A stretch of DNA of 48,397 bases, taken from NCBI RefSeq assembly GCF_002735695.1, contig NZ_PDZH01000017.1, forward strand, positions 1 through 48,397. Reading direction: 5' to 3'. This document shows positions 8,234 through 19,058 of the stretch, one piece after another. A model generated the notes under the pieces. That model ran no database searches, was not told the DNA's origin, and saw only the letters and a program-made list of their open reading frames with translations. The position numbers and the translations under genes are program-made. This DNA is from Chitinimonas sp. BJB300 (GTDB taxonomy: Bacteria; Pseudomonadota; Gammaproteobacteria; Burkholderiales; Chitinimonadaceae). Each line of letters opens with the position of its first letter. The first letter of the stretch is position 1.

Positions 8234-10840
8234 TCACACCACCAAGTTCACCAGCCGGCCCGGCACCACGATCACTTTCTTCGGGGTCTGACCTTCGAGA
8301 AACTTCTGCACATTAACATTGGCAAGCGCAAAGGCCTCGATAGCAACGCGGTCGGCACCAGCCGGCACAGCAATTTCACCGCGCAGCTTACCGTTTACCT
8401 GCACCACCAAGGTGATTTCGTCCTGCTTTAGTGCATCCTCTGCGGGCTCGGGCCAAGCATTGTCAATGATCTCACCGGTGTAGCCACATTCGGTCCACAA
8501 CACATGGGCGATATGCGGGCTGACAGGGTAGAGCGCTCGCAGCAGAATACCTAAGCCCTCGCGCAATACAGCCGGTGCATCGCCCTTAAAACCTTCCAGC
8601 GCATTCAAGAGTTTCATACAACCCGATACCACGGTGTTGTACTGCAACCGTTCGTAATCGGTATTGATCTGCTTGAGCGTGGTGTGAATCTCAAACCGCA
8701 ATGCTTTTGCATCCTTATCCAGCGCACCAAGCGGGCCAGCAGTACGGATAGCCTCAGCCTGCTTCTGACCAAATGCCCACAGCCTGCGCAGATAGCGGTA
8801 AGCCCCTTCTACGCCGGTATCACTCCAGGCAGCGCTTTGCTCAGGCGGCCCTGCGAACATGGTAAACAGCCGAGCCGTATCGGCGCCAAAGCGGCTGATG
8901 ATGTCTTTGGGCTCCACCACGTTGTTCTTAGACTTTGACATCTTTTCGATGCCACCCATGACAACCGGCTGGCCGTCAGCCTTGAGGCTGGCGGCAATAG
9001 GACGGCCCTTATCGTCATGCTGGACATCAATTTCGTTTGGGTAATACCAGGTCTTTTTACCCGACGCGTCTTCACGGAAGAACGATTCGTTCAACAACAT
9101 ACCCTGGGTGAACAACGCCTTGAATGGCTCATCAATATGGACAAGGCCAAGGTCACGCATGGTCTTGGTCCAGAACCGGGCATACAAGAGGTGCAGTACT
9201 GCGTGCTCGATACCGCCAATGTACTGGTCCATACCACCCGCCATCCAGTAGTCATGGCGCGTATCGACCATCGTCTCGGCATCGGGGCAGGTATAGCGCA
9301 TGAAATACCAACTCGAATCGACAAAGGTATCCATGGTGTCGGTTTCGCGCTGCGCGGGCTTGCCGCACTTTGGACAGTCCACGTTAAGGAAGTCGGCTCG
9401 ATGCTTGAGCGGGTTACCTGAACCATCCGGCACGCAATCGGTGGGCAACACCACCGGCAGGTCGGCATAGGGCACTGGTACATCACCGCAGCTCTCGCAA
9501 TGAATGATCGGGATAGGGGTGCCCCAGTAACGCTGGCGCGAGATACCCCAGTCACGCAGCCGCCAAGTAGTTTTCTTCTCACCAATCTGCTTGGCTACAA
9601 GATCAGTCGCCACGGCCTCGACCGCAGCTTTATAACTCAGGCCATCGTACTTACCGGAGTTGATGGCGACACCGCGATTCTTTTCGCCATACCACTCAGC
9701 CCAAGTCTTGCTGTCAAAGCTTTCACCGTCCACCGCAACCACTTGCTTGATGGCAATACCGTACTGGTTGGCAAACGCAAAATCACGCTCATCATGCGCC
9801 GGCACACCCATTACAGCGCCGTCACCATAGCTCATCAACACATAGTTGCCGATCCAGACCTCGACTTGCGCCCCGGTCAATGGATGCGTGACGAACAGAC
9901 CAGTTGGCTTGCCTTTCTTTTCCTGGGTAGCAATTTCAGCTTCCGAAATGCCACCCTTCTTGCACTCTTCGATGAAGTCGACCAATTCTGGTTTCAACTC
10001 TGCCGCACGAGTCGCCAACGGATGCTCTGCGGCCACAGCACAAAAGGTGACGCCCATGATGGTATCGGCACGGGTGGTGAAGACCCACATTTGACCACCA
10101 CTAATCAACGCACCATTAACATCCTTGATGTCATGGCTAAAAGCGAAACGGACGCCCTCAGACTTGCCAATCCAGTTACGCTGCATGGCGCGTACTTGAT
10201 CAGGCCACCCATTAAGCTTATCGATATCAGCCAATAACTCCTCGGCGTACTGGGTGATGCCAAAGTAGTAACCTGGAATCTCACGCTTTTCTACAATCGC
10301 ACCAGAACGCCAGCCACGGCCATCCACGACTTGCTCATTCGCCAATACGGTCTGGTCAACCGGGTCCCAATTCACCACCTGGGTCTTCTTGAAGGCGATA
10401 CCCTTCTCCAGCATCTTCAGAAACAACCACTGGTTCCACTTGTAATAGGCCGGGTCGCAAGTCGCCACTTCACGCGACCAATCGAAAGCCAAGCCCAACG
10501 GTTGCATCTGCGACTTCATGTCTGCGATGTTGGCATAAGTCCATTCAGCCGGCGGCTTGCCCGACGCAATGGCGGCGTTTTCAGCTGGCAGGCCGAAGGC
10601 GTCCCAGCCCATCGGCATCAGTACATTGAAGCCCTTCATGCGCAGATGGCGGGCCAGCATGTCGTTGATGGTGTAGTTACGCACATGGCCCATGTGCAAT
10701 TTGCCCGAAGGGTAGGGCAACATGGAGCAGGCGTAGAATTTCGGCTTGTTCTGGTCTTCGACAACTCGGTAGGCATCGCTGGCTTGCCAGTGTTGCTGAG
10801 CAGTCGCTTCAACCTCGGACGGGCGGTAGTGTTCTTGCAT
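8234..10840 (-). CDS. leuS: Leucyl-tRNA synthetase
   Basis: An 868-residue class I aminoacyl-tRNA synthetase that charges tRNA-Leu with leucine. The ATP-binding signatures are present: HMGH within [15 protein letters not shown] near residues 42-55, and KMSKSKNNV near 630. The CP1 editing region is intact ([12 protein letters not shown], then [19 protein letters not shown]), and a zinc-binding insertion [11 protein letters not shown]...CPKCGKP is visible. The C-terminal domain ends with VNGKLRGEI and [22 protein letters not shown] -10 element lies 63-68 nt upstream of the start. No T-box leader is seen, as expected for a proteobacterium. It heads the leuS-lptE-holA-rng series. Confidence 0.98.
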   Translation of the reverse strand: MQEHYRPSEVEATAQQHWQASDAYRVVEDQNKPKFYACSMLPYPSGKLHMGHVRNYTINDMLARHLRMKGFNVLMPMGWDAFGLPAENAAIASGKPPAEWTYANIADMKSQMQPLGLAFDWSREVATCDPAYYKWNQWLFLKMLEKGIAFKKTQVVNWDPVDQTVLANEQVVDGRGWRSGAIVEKREIPGYYFGITQYAEELLADIDKLNGWPDQVRAMQRNWIGKSEGVRFAFSHDIKDVNGALISGGQMWVFTTRADTIMGVTFCAVAAEHPLATRAAELKPELVDFIEECKKGGISEAEIATQEKKGKPTGLFVTHPLTGAQVEVWIGNYVLMSYGDGAVMGVPAHDERDFAFANQYGIAIKQVVAVDGESFDSKTWAEWYGEKNRGVAINSGKYDGLSYKAAVEAVATDLVAKQIGEKKTTWRLRDWGISRQRYWGTPIPIIHCESCGDVPVPYADLPVVLPTDCVPDGSGNPLKHRADFLNVDCPKCGKPAQRETDTMDTFVDSSWYFMRYTCPDAETMVDTRHDYWMAGGMDQYIGGIEHAVLHLLYARFWTKTMRDLGLVHIDEPFKALFTQGMLLNESFFREDASGKKTWYYPNEIDVQHDDKGRPIAASLKADGQPVVMGGIEKMSKSKNNVVEPKDIISRFGADTARLFTMFAGPPEQSAAWSDTGVEGAYRYLRRLWAFGQKQAEAIRTAGPLGALDKDAKALRFEIHTTLKQINTDYERLQYNTVVSGCMKLLNALEGFKGDAPAVLREGLGILLRALYPVSPHIAHVLWTECGYTGEIIDNAWPEPAEDALKQDEITLVVQVNGKLRGEIAVPAGADRVAIEAFALANVNVQKFLEGQTPKKVIVVPGRLVNLVV

Positions 10841-10902
10841 GTGAGCTATCCTGAAGCACTTGCCGCCGGCGGTGTCCGTGGCGGCCGAAAAATAAAGCGT
10901 CG

Positions 10903-10908
10903 ATTATA
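10903..10908 (-). promoter_or_regulatory. Probable leuS -10 promoter element
   Basis: On the minus strand a perfect TATAAT lies in the 106-bp divergent region between leuS and the FecR/SPOR gene, about 65 nt before the leuS ATG. The hexamer 17 nt upstream (CGGTGC) is a poor -35 match, so the promoter may rely on an activator or an extended -10. Confidence 0.45.
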
Positions 10909-10946
10909 ACCGAGCGTTCTTGCTCGCACCGTTTCAGGAACAATCC

Positions 10947-11822
10947 ATGCGCCATCGATCGTTGAGTGCCGTCCTTGCTAGCCTGCTCAGCCTTTCTATC
11001 CTCGCCGCACCAACCACGATCAGCGCCGTCAATATGCCAGCATGGCTTGAGCGAGAGGGCATAAAGAAACCATTGGCGCCAGGGATGGTGCTGCAAAGCA
11101 GCGACGTACTACATACCGGCCACGGTGCCCGCGTTCTCATCAAACTGCCTGAAGGCAGTCAGGTGAAACTTGGCGAAGATGCTGTGTTCCGCTTGGATAA
11201 CTTGAATGTCTCAGATGGTCGCAGTACACCATTCACGGGGATACTGAATGTAATAAAGGGCGCGTTCCGCTTTACTACCGGTCTATTGGGCAAGGCACGC
11301 AAACGGGAAGTCGATGTGCGTATCGCCACCATCACGGCGGGTATTCGCGGCACAGACATCTGGGGCAAGGCAGATGCTGAAAAAGACGTTGTCTGCCTAA
11401 TCGAGGGTAGCACCACTGTGCAGCGGGAGGGCGAAACAGCTGTCCAGACGCTGGATCAGCCCCTTGATTTCTTTATTGCGCCGAAAAACAAACCCTCTTT
11501 ACCCATTGCGAAAGTAGATGCCATCAAACTGCAAAACGAATGGCAGCCACAGACAGAGCCACAAAATGGCCAGGGCCTGACCAGCACCGAAGGGAAGTGG
11601 CGGTTGATCATCGCCAACGTCGCTAATCAGGACGAGGCGCTGCAATGGTATGACACGTTGCAAGCAGGGGGTTATGCCGCCAAGATTCGGCCCATAGCGG
11701 GAAATCGCTACCGCGTCAGCATAGAGCAACTGGCTACCGAAGCGGATGCCCATACGCTGGGCGAAAAATTAAAGGCCGTGTTCCCTGTGCCAGACATAAG
11801 CGTGGTGCCCATGGGCAGCTAG
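10947..11822 (+). CDS. Exported FecR-domain protein with a C-terminal SPOR domain
   Basis: About 291 residues. A signal peptide (MRHRSLSAVLASLLSLSILAA) directs the protein to the periplasm. Residues about 35-180 form a FecR-like beta domain (SSDVLHTGHGARVLIKLPEG, VKLGEDAVFRLDNL, ITAGIRGTDIWGKA). The C-terminal 75 residues form a SPOR fold (WRLIIANVANQDEALQWYDTL, then YRVSIEQLATEADA), which in known proteins binds denuded glycan strands at division septa. I chose ATG 10947 over an in-frame upstream TTG (10920) because AGGA sits 7 nt before it and the signal peptide begins there. There is no TonB receptor or sigma factor neighbour, so it is not a classic iron-signalling FecR. Its juxtaposition with rlpA, another SPOR protein, suggests a cell-envelope role. 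The exact function is unknown. Confidence 0.75.
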   Translation: MRHRSLSAVLASLLSLSILAAPTTISAVNMPAWLEREGIKKPLAPGMVLQSSDVLHTGHGARVLIKLPEGSQVKLGEDAVFRLDNLNVSDGRSTPFTGILNVIKGAFRFTTGLLGKARKREVDVRIATITAGIRGTDIWGKADAEKDVVCLIEGSTTVQREGETAVQTLDQPLDFFIAPKNKPSLPIAKVDAIKLQNEWQPQTEPQNGQGLTSTEGKWRLIIANVANQDEALQWYDTLQAGGYAAKIRPIAGNRYRVSIEQLATEADAHTLGEKLKAVFPVPDISVVPMGS

Positions 11823-11857
11823 GTGCTGCGAAACCCGTAGATACTCAGCCTTTCAGG

Positions 11858-12841
11858 CTAACGAACTACTACAGGACGGAAATCCGCTTGTTGGGCAATG
11901 CGGTCCACCATTGCCTGGGCTTCGGCTTTGTCAGGATACGGCCCCACCCTCACGCGCCATACCCCATTCCCCTGCTCCAGCATCAATTCCTTTTCCAGCC
12001 AACTCAGCGTATCTCCCACCTTGCTGCGAAAACTCTCTGCCGCCGTCTGGCTGGCAAACGCGCCAAGCTGAACCCAGCGCTGGTTTCCGCTTTGTTCCAT
12101 TGCAGCCGAGCCAGGTAGTTGAATGGCTAGCATGTCCACGGTACTGGGAAACACTGGGCTCGGCTTACCCGGCTCAGCCTCAACAGCGCGTGCCATGACC
12201 TGTTCCGGCGCAGGGACTTCGCTCGGTTCGCCCGGCTGCAGGCTTTGCACACGAACCTTGGCATTACCCATGTTGTGGTAGCCAATCCGGTACGCAGCTG
12301 CATAAGAAAGATCAATCACCCGACCCTTGTGAAATGGGCCGCGATCGTTGATACGCACGACAACCGATTTCCCATTAACCAGATTCGTCACGCGGGCATA
12401 GCTGGGGATAGGTAGAACGGGATGGGCTGCGGTGAGCTGAAACATATCGTAAGCCTCACCGCTTGAAGTACGCTTCCCATGGAATTTCTTGCCATACCAC
12501 GATGCCCCTCCCTCCTGGCTAAAGTCGCCAAAGCTGAGCAGCGGCGTATAGGTCCTGCCCAGCACTTTATAGGGACGATTTGCATAGCGGTGTAGTGGCT
12601 CAGCCTGGACAGTCGGCTCGGCCAGCAGGTCCAGATCGTAAGGCACAGCCAATATCGGGCCGTCATCCTTGTAATACCCGCCATATTCTTTGGGAATCTG
12701 TTCAGGTTTGGCCGGTGGCAGATTATGGGTATTTGCAGGCCTGGAACCCGTACCCGTCGGCACACTGCCGGGCGGTAGCCGGCTGGCGCAACCTGCCAGC
12801 AAGACCAGCAGCAATAACAATAAATAACGGTAAGTACTCAA
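11858..12841 (-). CDS. rlpA: RlpA-family septal lytic transglycosylase lipoprotein with SPOR domain
   Basis: A 327-residue outer-membrane lipoprotein: signal sequence with lipobox LAGC (Cys18), a double-psi beta-barrel RlpA domain (GGASWYGKKFHGKRTSSGEAYD, TAAHPVLPIPSYARVTNL, VVRINDRGPFHKGRVIDLS) and a C-terminal SPOR domain (QRWVQLGAFASQTAAESF, then WRVRVGPYPDKAEAQ). The catalytic Asp and His region expected for peptidoglycan cleavage is present. It probably cleaves glycan strands lacking stem peptides at the division site. Translation seems to begin at TTG 12841, overlapping the rodA stop as TTGA; no later start keeps the signal peptide. It is the last gene of the mreB-mreC-mreD-mrdA-rodA-rlpA operon, a usual neighbour of rodA. 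Confidence 0.93.
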   Translation of the reverse strand: MSTYRYLLLLLLVLLAGCASRLPPGSVPTGTGSRPANTHNLPPAKPEQIPKEYGGYYKDDGPILAVPYDLDLLAEPTVQAEPLHRYANRPYKVLGRTYTPLLSFGDFSQEGGASWYGKKFHGKRTSSGEAYDMFQLTAAHPVLPIPSYARVTNLVNGKSVVVRINDRGPFHKGRVIDLSYAAAYRIGYHNMGNAKVRVQSLQPGEPSEVPAPEQVMARAVEAEPGKPSPVFPSTVDMLAIQLPGSAAMEQSGNQRWVQLGAFASQTAAESFRSKVGDTLSWLEKELMLEQGNGVWRVRVGPYPDKAEAQAMVDRIAQQADFRPVVVR

Positions 12842-13935
12842 TTCTTCATCAACTTTCGGTCACGCTGAATGGCCATCAGCATACCGAAACCAATCAAGAT
12901 GGACAGCATGGCAGTACCCCCATAACTGACCAACGGCAGGGGTACCCCCACCACGGGCAGGATGCCCGACACCATGCCCATGTTCACCATGGCGTAGGTG
13001 AAAAAGGACAGCGTCAGCGCACCTGCCAGCAAGCGCCCGAATACGCTGGATGCATTGTTGGCAATGATCAAACCCCGGCCGATAACGCACAGGAACAAAA
13101 TCAGCAGGATGCAATTACCCAGCATGCCGAATTCCTCGCTGTAGACAGCAAAGATAAAGTCCGTGGTTCGTTCGGGAATGAAGTCCAGATGAGTCTGTGT
13201 GCCACTGAGCCACCCTTTGCCCATTACCCCTCCCGAACCAATCGCAATCATGCCCTGGATTGTGTGGTACCCCTTCCCAAGCGGATCGGTCATCGGGTCG
13301 ATCAAGGTCATCACCCGTTGGCGCTGATACTCATGCATATGCGACCAAACCACCGGCAGGCTGCATAGAAAAACAACCAACATACCGGCCATGACCCGCC
13401 AGGGTAAACCGGCAAAGAACAAGGCATAAAAGCCAGCCGCGGCAATCAATAATGCGGTGCCAAGATCAGGCTGCTTCAGCACCAGCGCCATGGGCAGCGC
13501 AATTAATAGTGCCGCTACGCCGAAATGCTTGAAGCGCAGATTTGCCTCGTGCCGTTCGAAATACCAGGCCAACATCATCGGTACCGCCAGCTTCATTAGC
13601 TCGGATGGCTGAATACGCGCTACGCCTATATCGAGCCAACGCCGCGCCCCGTTGGTGATATCACCAAATAAAGCCACGCCAACCAAAAGCACCAAACCCA
13701 CCAAATAGATGGGTGGCGCAAGCGCCATCAGTTTTTGCGGCTTAAGGTTGGCCACCAACCACATGGCAACAAGCGCAACTCCGACCGAGACCAGCTTGCT
13801 GGTAACTTTGGCGACACTTTCATTCGAAGCTGAATAGATGGTCGCCAAGCTGACGCAAATTAATAACAGCGAGAATAGCAACAACCAAGGATCGATCGGC
13901 TGTGCAATGCGTTGAGCCAAGCGTTTAATCCACAT
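12838..13935 (-). CDS. rodA: Peptidoglycan glycosyltransferase RodA (SEDS family)
   Basis: About 365 residues with ten or so hydrophobic segments, typical of SEDS proteins. It polymerises lipid II into glycan strands for lateral wall growth, together with PBP2. SEDS signatures include YSASNESVAKVTSKL after the first membrane span, RIQPSELMKLAVPM, LKQPDLGTALLI and GVPLPLVSYGGTAML near the C terminus. The frame extends further upstream, but ATG 13935 gives the standard N terminus MWIKRLAQRIAQPIDPWLLL, with GGGG 8-11 nt upstream. This start overlaps the mrdA stop by 11 nt, which implies translational coupling. Confidence 0.95.
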   Translation of the reverse strand: MWIKRLAQRIAQPIDPWLLLFSLLLICVSLATIYSASNESVAKVTSKLVSVGVALVAMWLVANLKPQKLMALAPPIYLVGLVLLVGVALFGDITNGARRWLDIGVARIQPSELMKLAVPMMLAWYFERHEANLRFKHFGVAALLIALPMALVLKQPDLGTALLIAAAGFYALFFAGLPWRVMAGMLVVFLCSLPVVWSHMHEYQRQRVMTLIDPMTDPLGKGYHTIQGMIAIGSGGVMGKGWLSGTQTHLDFIPERTTDFIFAVYSEEFGMLGNCILLILFLCVIGRGLIIANNASSVFGRLLAGALTLSFFTYAMVNMGMVSGILPVVGVPLPLVSYGGTAMLSILIGFGMLMAIQRDRKLMKN

Positions 13936-15886
13936 GGTGATGCCCCGCTTCGTTGAGGTTGGCGTCCTCGCCATCCACAGGTTCAGCTTCTTCGGCCGGG
14001 CTTGACTCAAGTTTTGTTACAGCTTGTACCGGGCGCTTACCCTGTAGGTAGTAGTCGAATGCTGTCCGCGCAATCGGTGCCGCAGCCTTGCCACCGAAAC
14101 CGCCATTTTCCACAATCATCGCTAGGGCGATTTTTGGCTTATCAGCCGGGGCGAAGGCAATAAATAGTGCATGGTCGCGCAAATCAGCTCGAATGCTATG
14201 TGAGTTATATTTCCCGCCCTTGAGGTTATAAACCTGTGCCGTACCCGTCTTACCACCCGATGTATATGGCGCCCCGCTAAAAGCGGGGGCACCTGTACCC
14301 GCCCGGTTGGTTTCCACCATAGCGCGCTTGATCACTTCAATGTTCTCACTCTTGTAGGGCAGACGCTGACGCGGTTGTGGCTCAACCTCACGCCGCTCGC
14401 TGGTGACACTGTTTTCAATGAAACGCACCAGGTGAGGGCGGAATTGCACGCCATCATTTACCAGCGTGGACGTCGCCTGCGCCAACTGCATGATGGTGAA
14501 GCTGTTGTAGCCCTGGCCAATACCGATGGATATTGTATCGCCAGCCAACCACCGCTGTTGATCCTTGCGTTTGAAGTAACGCCGCTTCCATGCTTGCGAG
14601 GGCAGAATACCGTCCTTCTCATTAGGCAAATCAACCCCAGTCTTGTGCCCCAGCCCCAACGGACCCATGAAGCCAGAGATAAGGTCGATGCCCATATCGT
14701 TTGCCAAGCGGTAGTAATAAGTGTCACAACTAACAACAATCGACTTCACCAAATCCACATACCCGTGGCCGCCTACCTTGTCATCACGCCAACGGTGATT
14801 ACCCAAGGTGAAAAAACCGGGGTCAAGAAACGCATCGGACGGCCGTCGCTTGCCTGTTTCCAGGGCAGCCAGCGCCATGAATGGCTTGAACGTCGAACCC
14901 GGCGGGTAGGTCCCTTGAATTGCTCGGTTGTTCAATGGCCGGGCAGCAGACTCATTCAATTCGCGCCACGATACCGGGTCGATTCCATCGACGAATAGAT
15001 TGGGGTCGAAACCAGGGCGTGACACCATCGCCAGAATGCCACCATTGGTAGGGTCGATGGCGACCAACGCACCTTTGTGTTCGCCAAATGCCTGTTCGAT
15101 TACTTGCTGCAGTTGGATATCGATAGTCAGCGTGAGGTTGTCTCCGGCAATCGGTGAACTGCGGTGCAAACTCCGAATCGCCCGGCTGCCCGAATCCACT
15201 TCCACCTGCTCATAACCCGTCTTGCCATGCAGTTCCGACTCATAGCTCTGCTCAAGGCCGAACTTACCCATATGGTCGGTACCCTTGTACTCACCCAGCC
15301 GCTCCTCCTCAGCCAACGTCTTGAGGTCCTGGTCGTTGATCCGACCGATATAACCAATCAAGTGGGAAGCGGACTCCCCCATTGGGTAGTGACGGAACAA
15401 CCGCGCCTTGATTTCTACCCCGGGGAAGCGATAAGCATTGGCGGCAAAGCGCGCCACTTCTTCATCACTAAGCCGGGTCTTGATTGGCAGCGACTCGAAA
15501 TCCTTGCTCTCATCCAACAATTTCTTGAAACGACGCCGGTCTTTGGCTGTGATATCCACCAATGCCGCCAATCCCTCGACGGTGTCATTCAATGTGCCGT
15601 CCAATTTGGAAGGCGTGATTTCCAACGTATAGGCGGAGAAATTGTGTGCAAGCACGACCCCATTACGGTCGGAAATGATGCCACGCGACGGTGGAATTGG
15701 CACCAGCGAGATACGGTTTGACTCCGCGAGGGTATGGTACTTGTCGTATTGCAGTACTTGCAGGAAAACAAAGCGGCTCAGCAGAACACCGAAACCGACC
15801 AGGACAATGGTGATCGCCACAAGAAGACGCAGCTGGAAGCTATAGCGCTCACCATGGTGGTCACGCAGAAAAGTACGACGGCTCAT
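13925..15886 (-). CDS. mrdA: Penicillin-binding protein 2 (peptidoglycan D,D-transpeptidase)
   Basis: A 653-residue class B PBP with a single N-terminal membrane anchor (LLVAITIVLVGFGVLLSRFVF), a pedestal domain and a penicillin-binding transpeptidase domain. The active-site motifs are all visible: STFK near residue 330 (GTYPPGSTFKPFMALAAL), SCD in VVSCDTYYY, and KTGT in GGKTGTAQVY. It crosslinks new peptidoglycan strands during elongation in the periplasm, paired with RodA. The start overlaps the mreD stop as ATGA and the 3' end overlaps rodA. The C-terminal tail is acidic and ends in HHHVD. The mrdA name is used for the E. coli orthologue (PBP2). Confidence 0.96.
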   Translation of the reverse strand: MSRRTFLRDHHGERYSFQLRLLVAITIVLVGFGVLLSRFVFLQVLQYDKYHTLAESNRISLVPIPPSRGIISDRNGVVLAHNFSAYTLEITPSKLDGTLNDTVEGLAALVDITAKDRRRFKKLLDESKDFESLPIKTRLSDEEVARFAANAYRFPGVEIKARLFRHYPMGESASHLIGYIGRINDQDLKTLAEEERLGEYKGTDHMGKFGLEQSYESELHGKTGYEQVEVDSGSRAIRSLHRSSPIAGDNLTLTIDIQLQQVIEQAFGEHKGALVAIDPTNGGILAMVSRPGFDPNLFVDGIDPVSWRELNESAARPLNNRAIQGTYPPGSTFKPFMALAALETGKRRPSDAFLDPGFFTLGNHRWRDDKVGGHGYVDLVKSIVVSCDTYYYRLANDMGIDLISGFMGPLGLGHKTGVDLPNEKDGILPSQAWKRRYFKRKDQQRWLAGDTISIGIGQGYNSFTIMQLAQATSTLVNDGVQFRPHLVRFIENSVTSERREVEPQPRQRLPYKSENIEVIKRAMVETNRAGTGAPAFSGAPYTSGGKTGTAQVYNLKGGKYNSHSIRADLRDHALFIAFAPADKPKIALAMIVENGGFGGKAAAPIARTAFDYYLQGKRPVQAVTKLESSPAEEAEPVDGEDANLNEAGHHHVD

Positions 15887-16395
15887 GACTGAATTTCAGC
15901 CCGCTTCTCGGTGCGCTGCTGCATTTGCAGCAACTGGCTCAGCAACGGCCAGAACACTGCGCCAGTCAACGCGCCGATGAAGATGAACCAGCCAGGAAAG
16001 GCGCTGCCCGTCGCCATACGCACCACCAGCATAATCAGCTGACTGGCAAACAACAGCGGCCCGATATACAGGGCCTGCTGCCAAAGTGGGAACATCCCCA
16101 GCTGGCGGTGCCGCGCCAATACAAACCATGCGGTCAGGCAGTAAGCAATGCCGTGCTGGCCAAAGACATTCCCATCGGCAATATCCAACACGATACCCAA
16201 CCAGAACGCCCACCCCATACCGACCCGGCGCGACTGATACATACACCAGTAGAACAGCACCAGCGCCACGCCATCAGGCAGAATAGCCCTGACTGTCGGC
16301 CCCCAGGGAATCAACGCTGTGGTCAGCGCTACGACAATAGTGAACAAGATAAAGCCCAGCGATACCGGCTTGAGCAATTGACGCGAAACAGGCAT
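15883..16395 (-). CDS. mreD: Rod shape-determining protein MreD
   Basis: A 170-residue, highly hydrophobic integral membrane protein with about five membrane segments. The block GWAFWLGIVLDIADGNVFGQHG is typical of MreD. It links MreC and MreB to the elongation enzymes in the inner membrane. Its ATG shares a base with the mreC stop (TAATG) and its stop overlaps the mrdA start, so mreC, mreD and mrdA should be translationally coupled. Function is inferred mainly from family and operon position, both of which agree. Confidence 0.94.
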   Translation of the reverse strand: MPVSRQLLKPVSLGFILFTIVVALTTALIPWGPTVRAILPDGVALVLFYWCMYQSRRVGMGWAFWLGIVLDIADGNVFGQHGIAYCLTAWFVLARHRQLGMFPLWQQALYIGPLLFASQLIMLVVRMATGSAFPGWFIFIGALTGAVFWPLLSQLLQMQQRTEKRAEIQS

Positions 16396-17288
16396 TAATC
16401 TGCTCCCTTCTTTTTGGCTGGAGCAGCAGGTGGCGTCGGCTTGGCGGGTATAGACCGTTTTTCATTCAGAATCAGCATGAAACGGTGCTTGTCGACATCG
16501 GCAGCGGGCTCGCAACTGATACGGGCAAAGGCAGAACCCGCATTGCGATCAACACGCGTCACCTTTGCAACTGGCAAACCAGCCGGATAAGTACCATCAA
16601 TACCCGAGGTGACCAGCAAGTCATCATTCCGGATATCGCCATTCACCGGCATAAAGCGCACCTCCAACGGGCTTTCCGGCCCCGAGCCATATACCACCGC
16701 CCGTAAGCCGTTGCGCACCACCTGCACAGGCACAGGCTGGTTCTTATGGGTAATCAGTGTGATTTCTGCGGTTAGCGGTTGTACGCGTGTGATCTGCCCC
16801 ACCACCCCCAGCGGGTCGATTACCACCTGGCCTGCCTTGACGTGGTCCTGCTCGCCACGGTCCACTACCAGCTTGGCGGTGTACGGGTCTCGATCGTTGT
16901 AGAGCACCTCGGCCAATACACCGCGCCCACCTTGCATGTCGCGGGTAACCAATAACTGGCGTAGCTGAATGTTCTCCTGCTGCAACGCCTGCATGCGAAG
17001 CAACTGGGCGTTCGCCAACAAACGCTCATCCTGCAGACGCCTATTCTCCTGCTGCAGTGCCGTCTGGGTGACAAAGTAATTACTGACCTGATGCGCAACC
17101 GATACAGGCGCAGTCGCCAGCCATTGCAGCGGATAGAGCGCCACCGAGACTATTTCGCGGGCGGGTTGAAGAATTTGCCATCGGACATCCACCACCAACA
17201 ACACCAGCGACAGACTGGCGTAAATTAATAGGCGACTGAATGGCTTGGGGCCTTGCTTGAAGAAGGCAGGTTGGATCGTAGATTGCAT
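16395..17288 (-). CDS. mreC: Rod shape-determining protein MreC
   Basis: About 297 residues: a short cytoplasmic N terminus, one membrane span (LLIYASLSLVLLVVDV), a periplasmic coiled coil (LQQENRRLQDERLLANAQLL and on) and the paired beta domains of MreC (VLAEVLYNDRDPYTAKLVVD, VIDPLGVVGQITRV, VTSGIDGTYPAGLPVAKV). MreC is the periplasmic scaffold that activates PBP2-RodA. I chose ATG 17288 (MQSTIQPAFFKQG) over an upstream in-frame start because it begins the typical short N terminus. The C terminus is a low-complexity Pro/Ala/Lys tail (PAKPTPPAAPAKKKGAD), common in this family. It is separated from mreB by 93 bp holding a large hairpin. Confidence 0.95.
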   Translation of the reverse strand: MQSTIQPAFFKQGPKPFSRLLIYASLSLVLLVVDVRWQILQPAREIVSVALYPLQWLATAPVSVAHQVSNYFVTQTALQQENRRLQDERLLANAQLLRMQALQQENIQLRQLLVTRDMQGGRGVLAEVLYNDRDPYTAKLVVDRGEQDHVKAGQVVIDPLGVVGQITRVQPLTAEITLITHKNQPVPVQVVRNGLRAVVYGSGPESPLEVRFMPVNGDIRNDDLLVTSGIDGTYPAGLPVAKVTRVDRNAGSAFARISCEPAADVDKHRFMLILNEKRSIPAKPTPPAAPAKKKGAD

Positions 17289-17318
17289 GGCGGCAGCTGT
17301 ATGCGGCGCAAGGCACAA

Positions 17319-17361
17319 GGGGGTGAGGGTGAAGCTTTACAACGCTTCAAGCCTCACCCCC
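17319..17361 (-). promoter_or_regulatory. Large hairpin in the mreB-mreC spacer
   Basis: The arms GGGGGTGAGG (17319-17328) plus TGAAGC (17330-17335), and GCTTCA (17344-17349) plus CCTCACCCCC (17352-17361), are complementary with a small internal bulge and an 8-nt loop. No T run follows on the minus strand. It lies between mreB and mreC, so it could stabilise or process the mRNA or partly attenuate it, letting mreB be made in excess of mreCD. Confidence 0.5.
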
Positions 17362-17381
17362 CAAGTCTCACACAGTGAGAA

Positions 17382-18770
<1,389 letters not shown>

Positions 18771-19058
18771 ATGTCCCTCACCGACGCCGATGTGCGCCGC
18801 ATTGCCCGTCTGGCCCGCTTGCGGGTATCCGACGAGGAAGTCACCGAAGTGGGCCGCCAGCTTAACGGCATCTTGGGCCTGATCGAACAACTGCAAGCAA
18901 TTGATACCACAGGCGTCGAGCCAATGAGCCACGCCCGTGATGTAGCGTTGCGTCTACGTAACGATGTAGCGACAGAACCAAACTTGCGCGACAAGTTTCA
19001 AGCCATCGCGCCAGCAGTGGAAAACGGCCTCTATCTGGTCCCGAAGGTGATCGAATGA
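18771..19058 (+). CDS. gatC: Asp-tRNA(Asn)/Glu-tRNA(Gln) amidotransferase subunit C
   Basis: A 95-residue GatC, normal length. It opens [20 protein letters not shown] and carries the typical [19 protein letters not shown] block and the [12 protein letters not shown] end. GatC wraps around and stabilises the GatA-GatB dimer that converts misacylated Glu-tRNA-Gln and Asp-tRNA-Asn to the correct products. A strong GGAAGGG ribosome site lies upstream. The stop overlaps the next start as ATGA; that next gene is gmhA, not gatA, which is unusual. Confidence 0.96.
   Translation: MSLTDADVRRIARLARLRVSDEEVTEVGRQLNGILGLIEQLQAIDTTGVEPMSHARDVALRLRNDVATEPNLRDKFQAIAPAVENGLYLVPKVIE

Noticed and set aside
9500-10237. 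245-codon plus-strand frame opposite leuS
   Set aside because: The opposite strand is unambiguous leucyl-tRNA synthetase; the frame shows no recognisable domain or ribosome site.
10841-10946. T-box leader for leuS
   Set aside because: The upstream region is only 106 bp, with a -10 element about 65 nt from the start; there is no room for or sign of a T-box.
12580-13368. 262-codon plus-strand frame opposite rlpA/rodA
   Set aside because: It spans the junction of two clearly identified genes on the other strand and has His/Gln-rich low-complexity translation typical of an antisense shadow.
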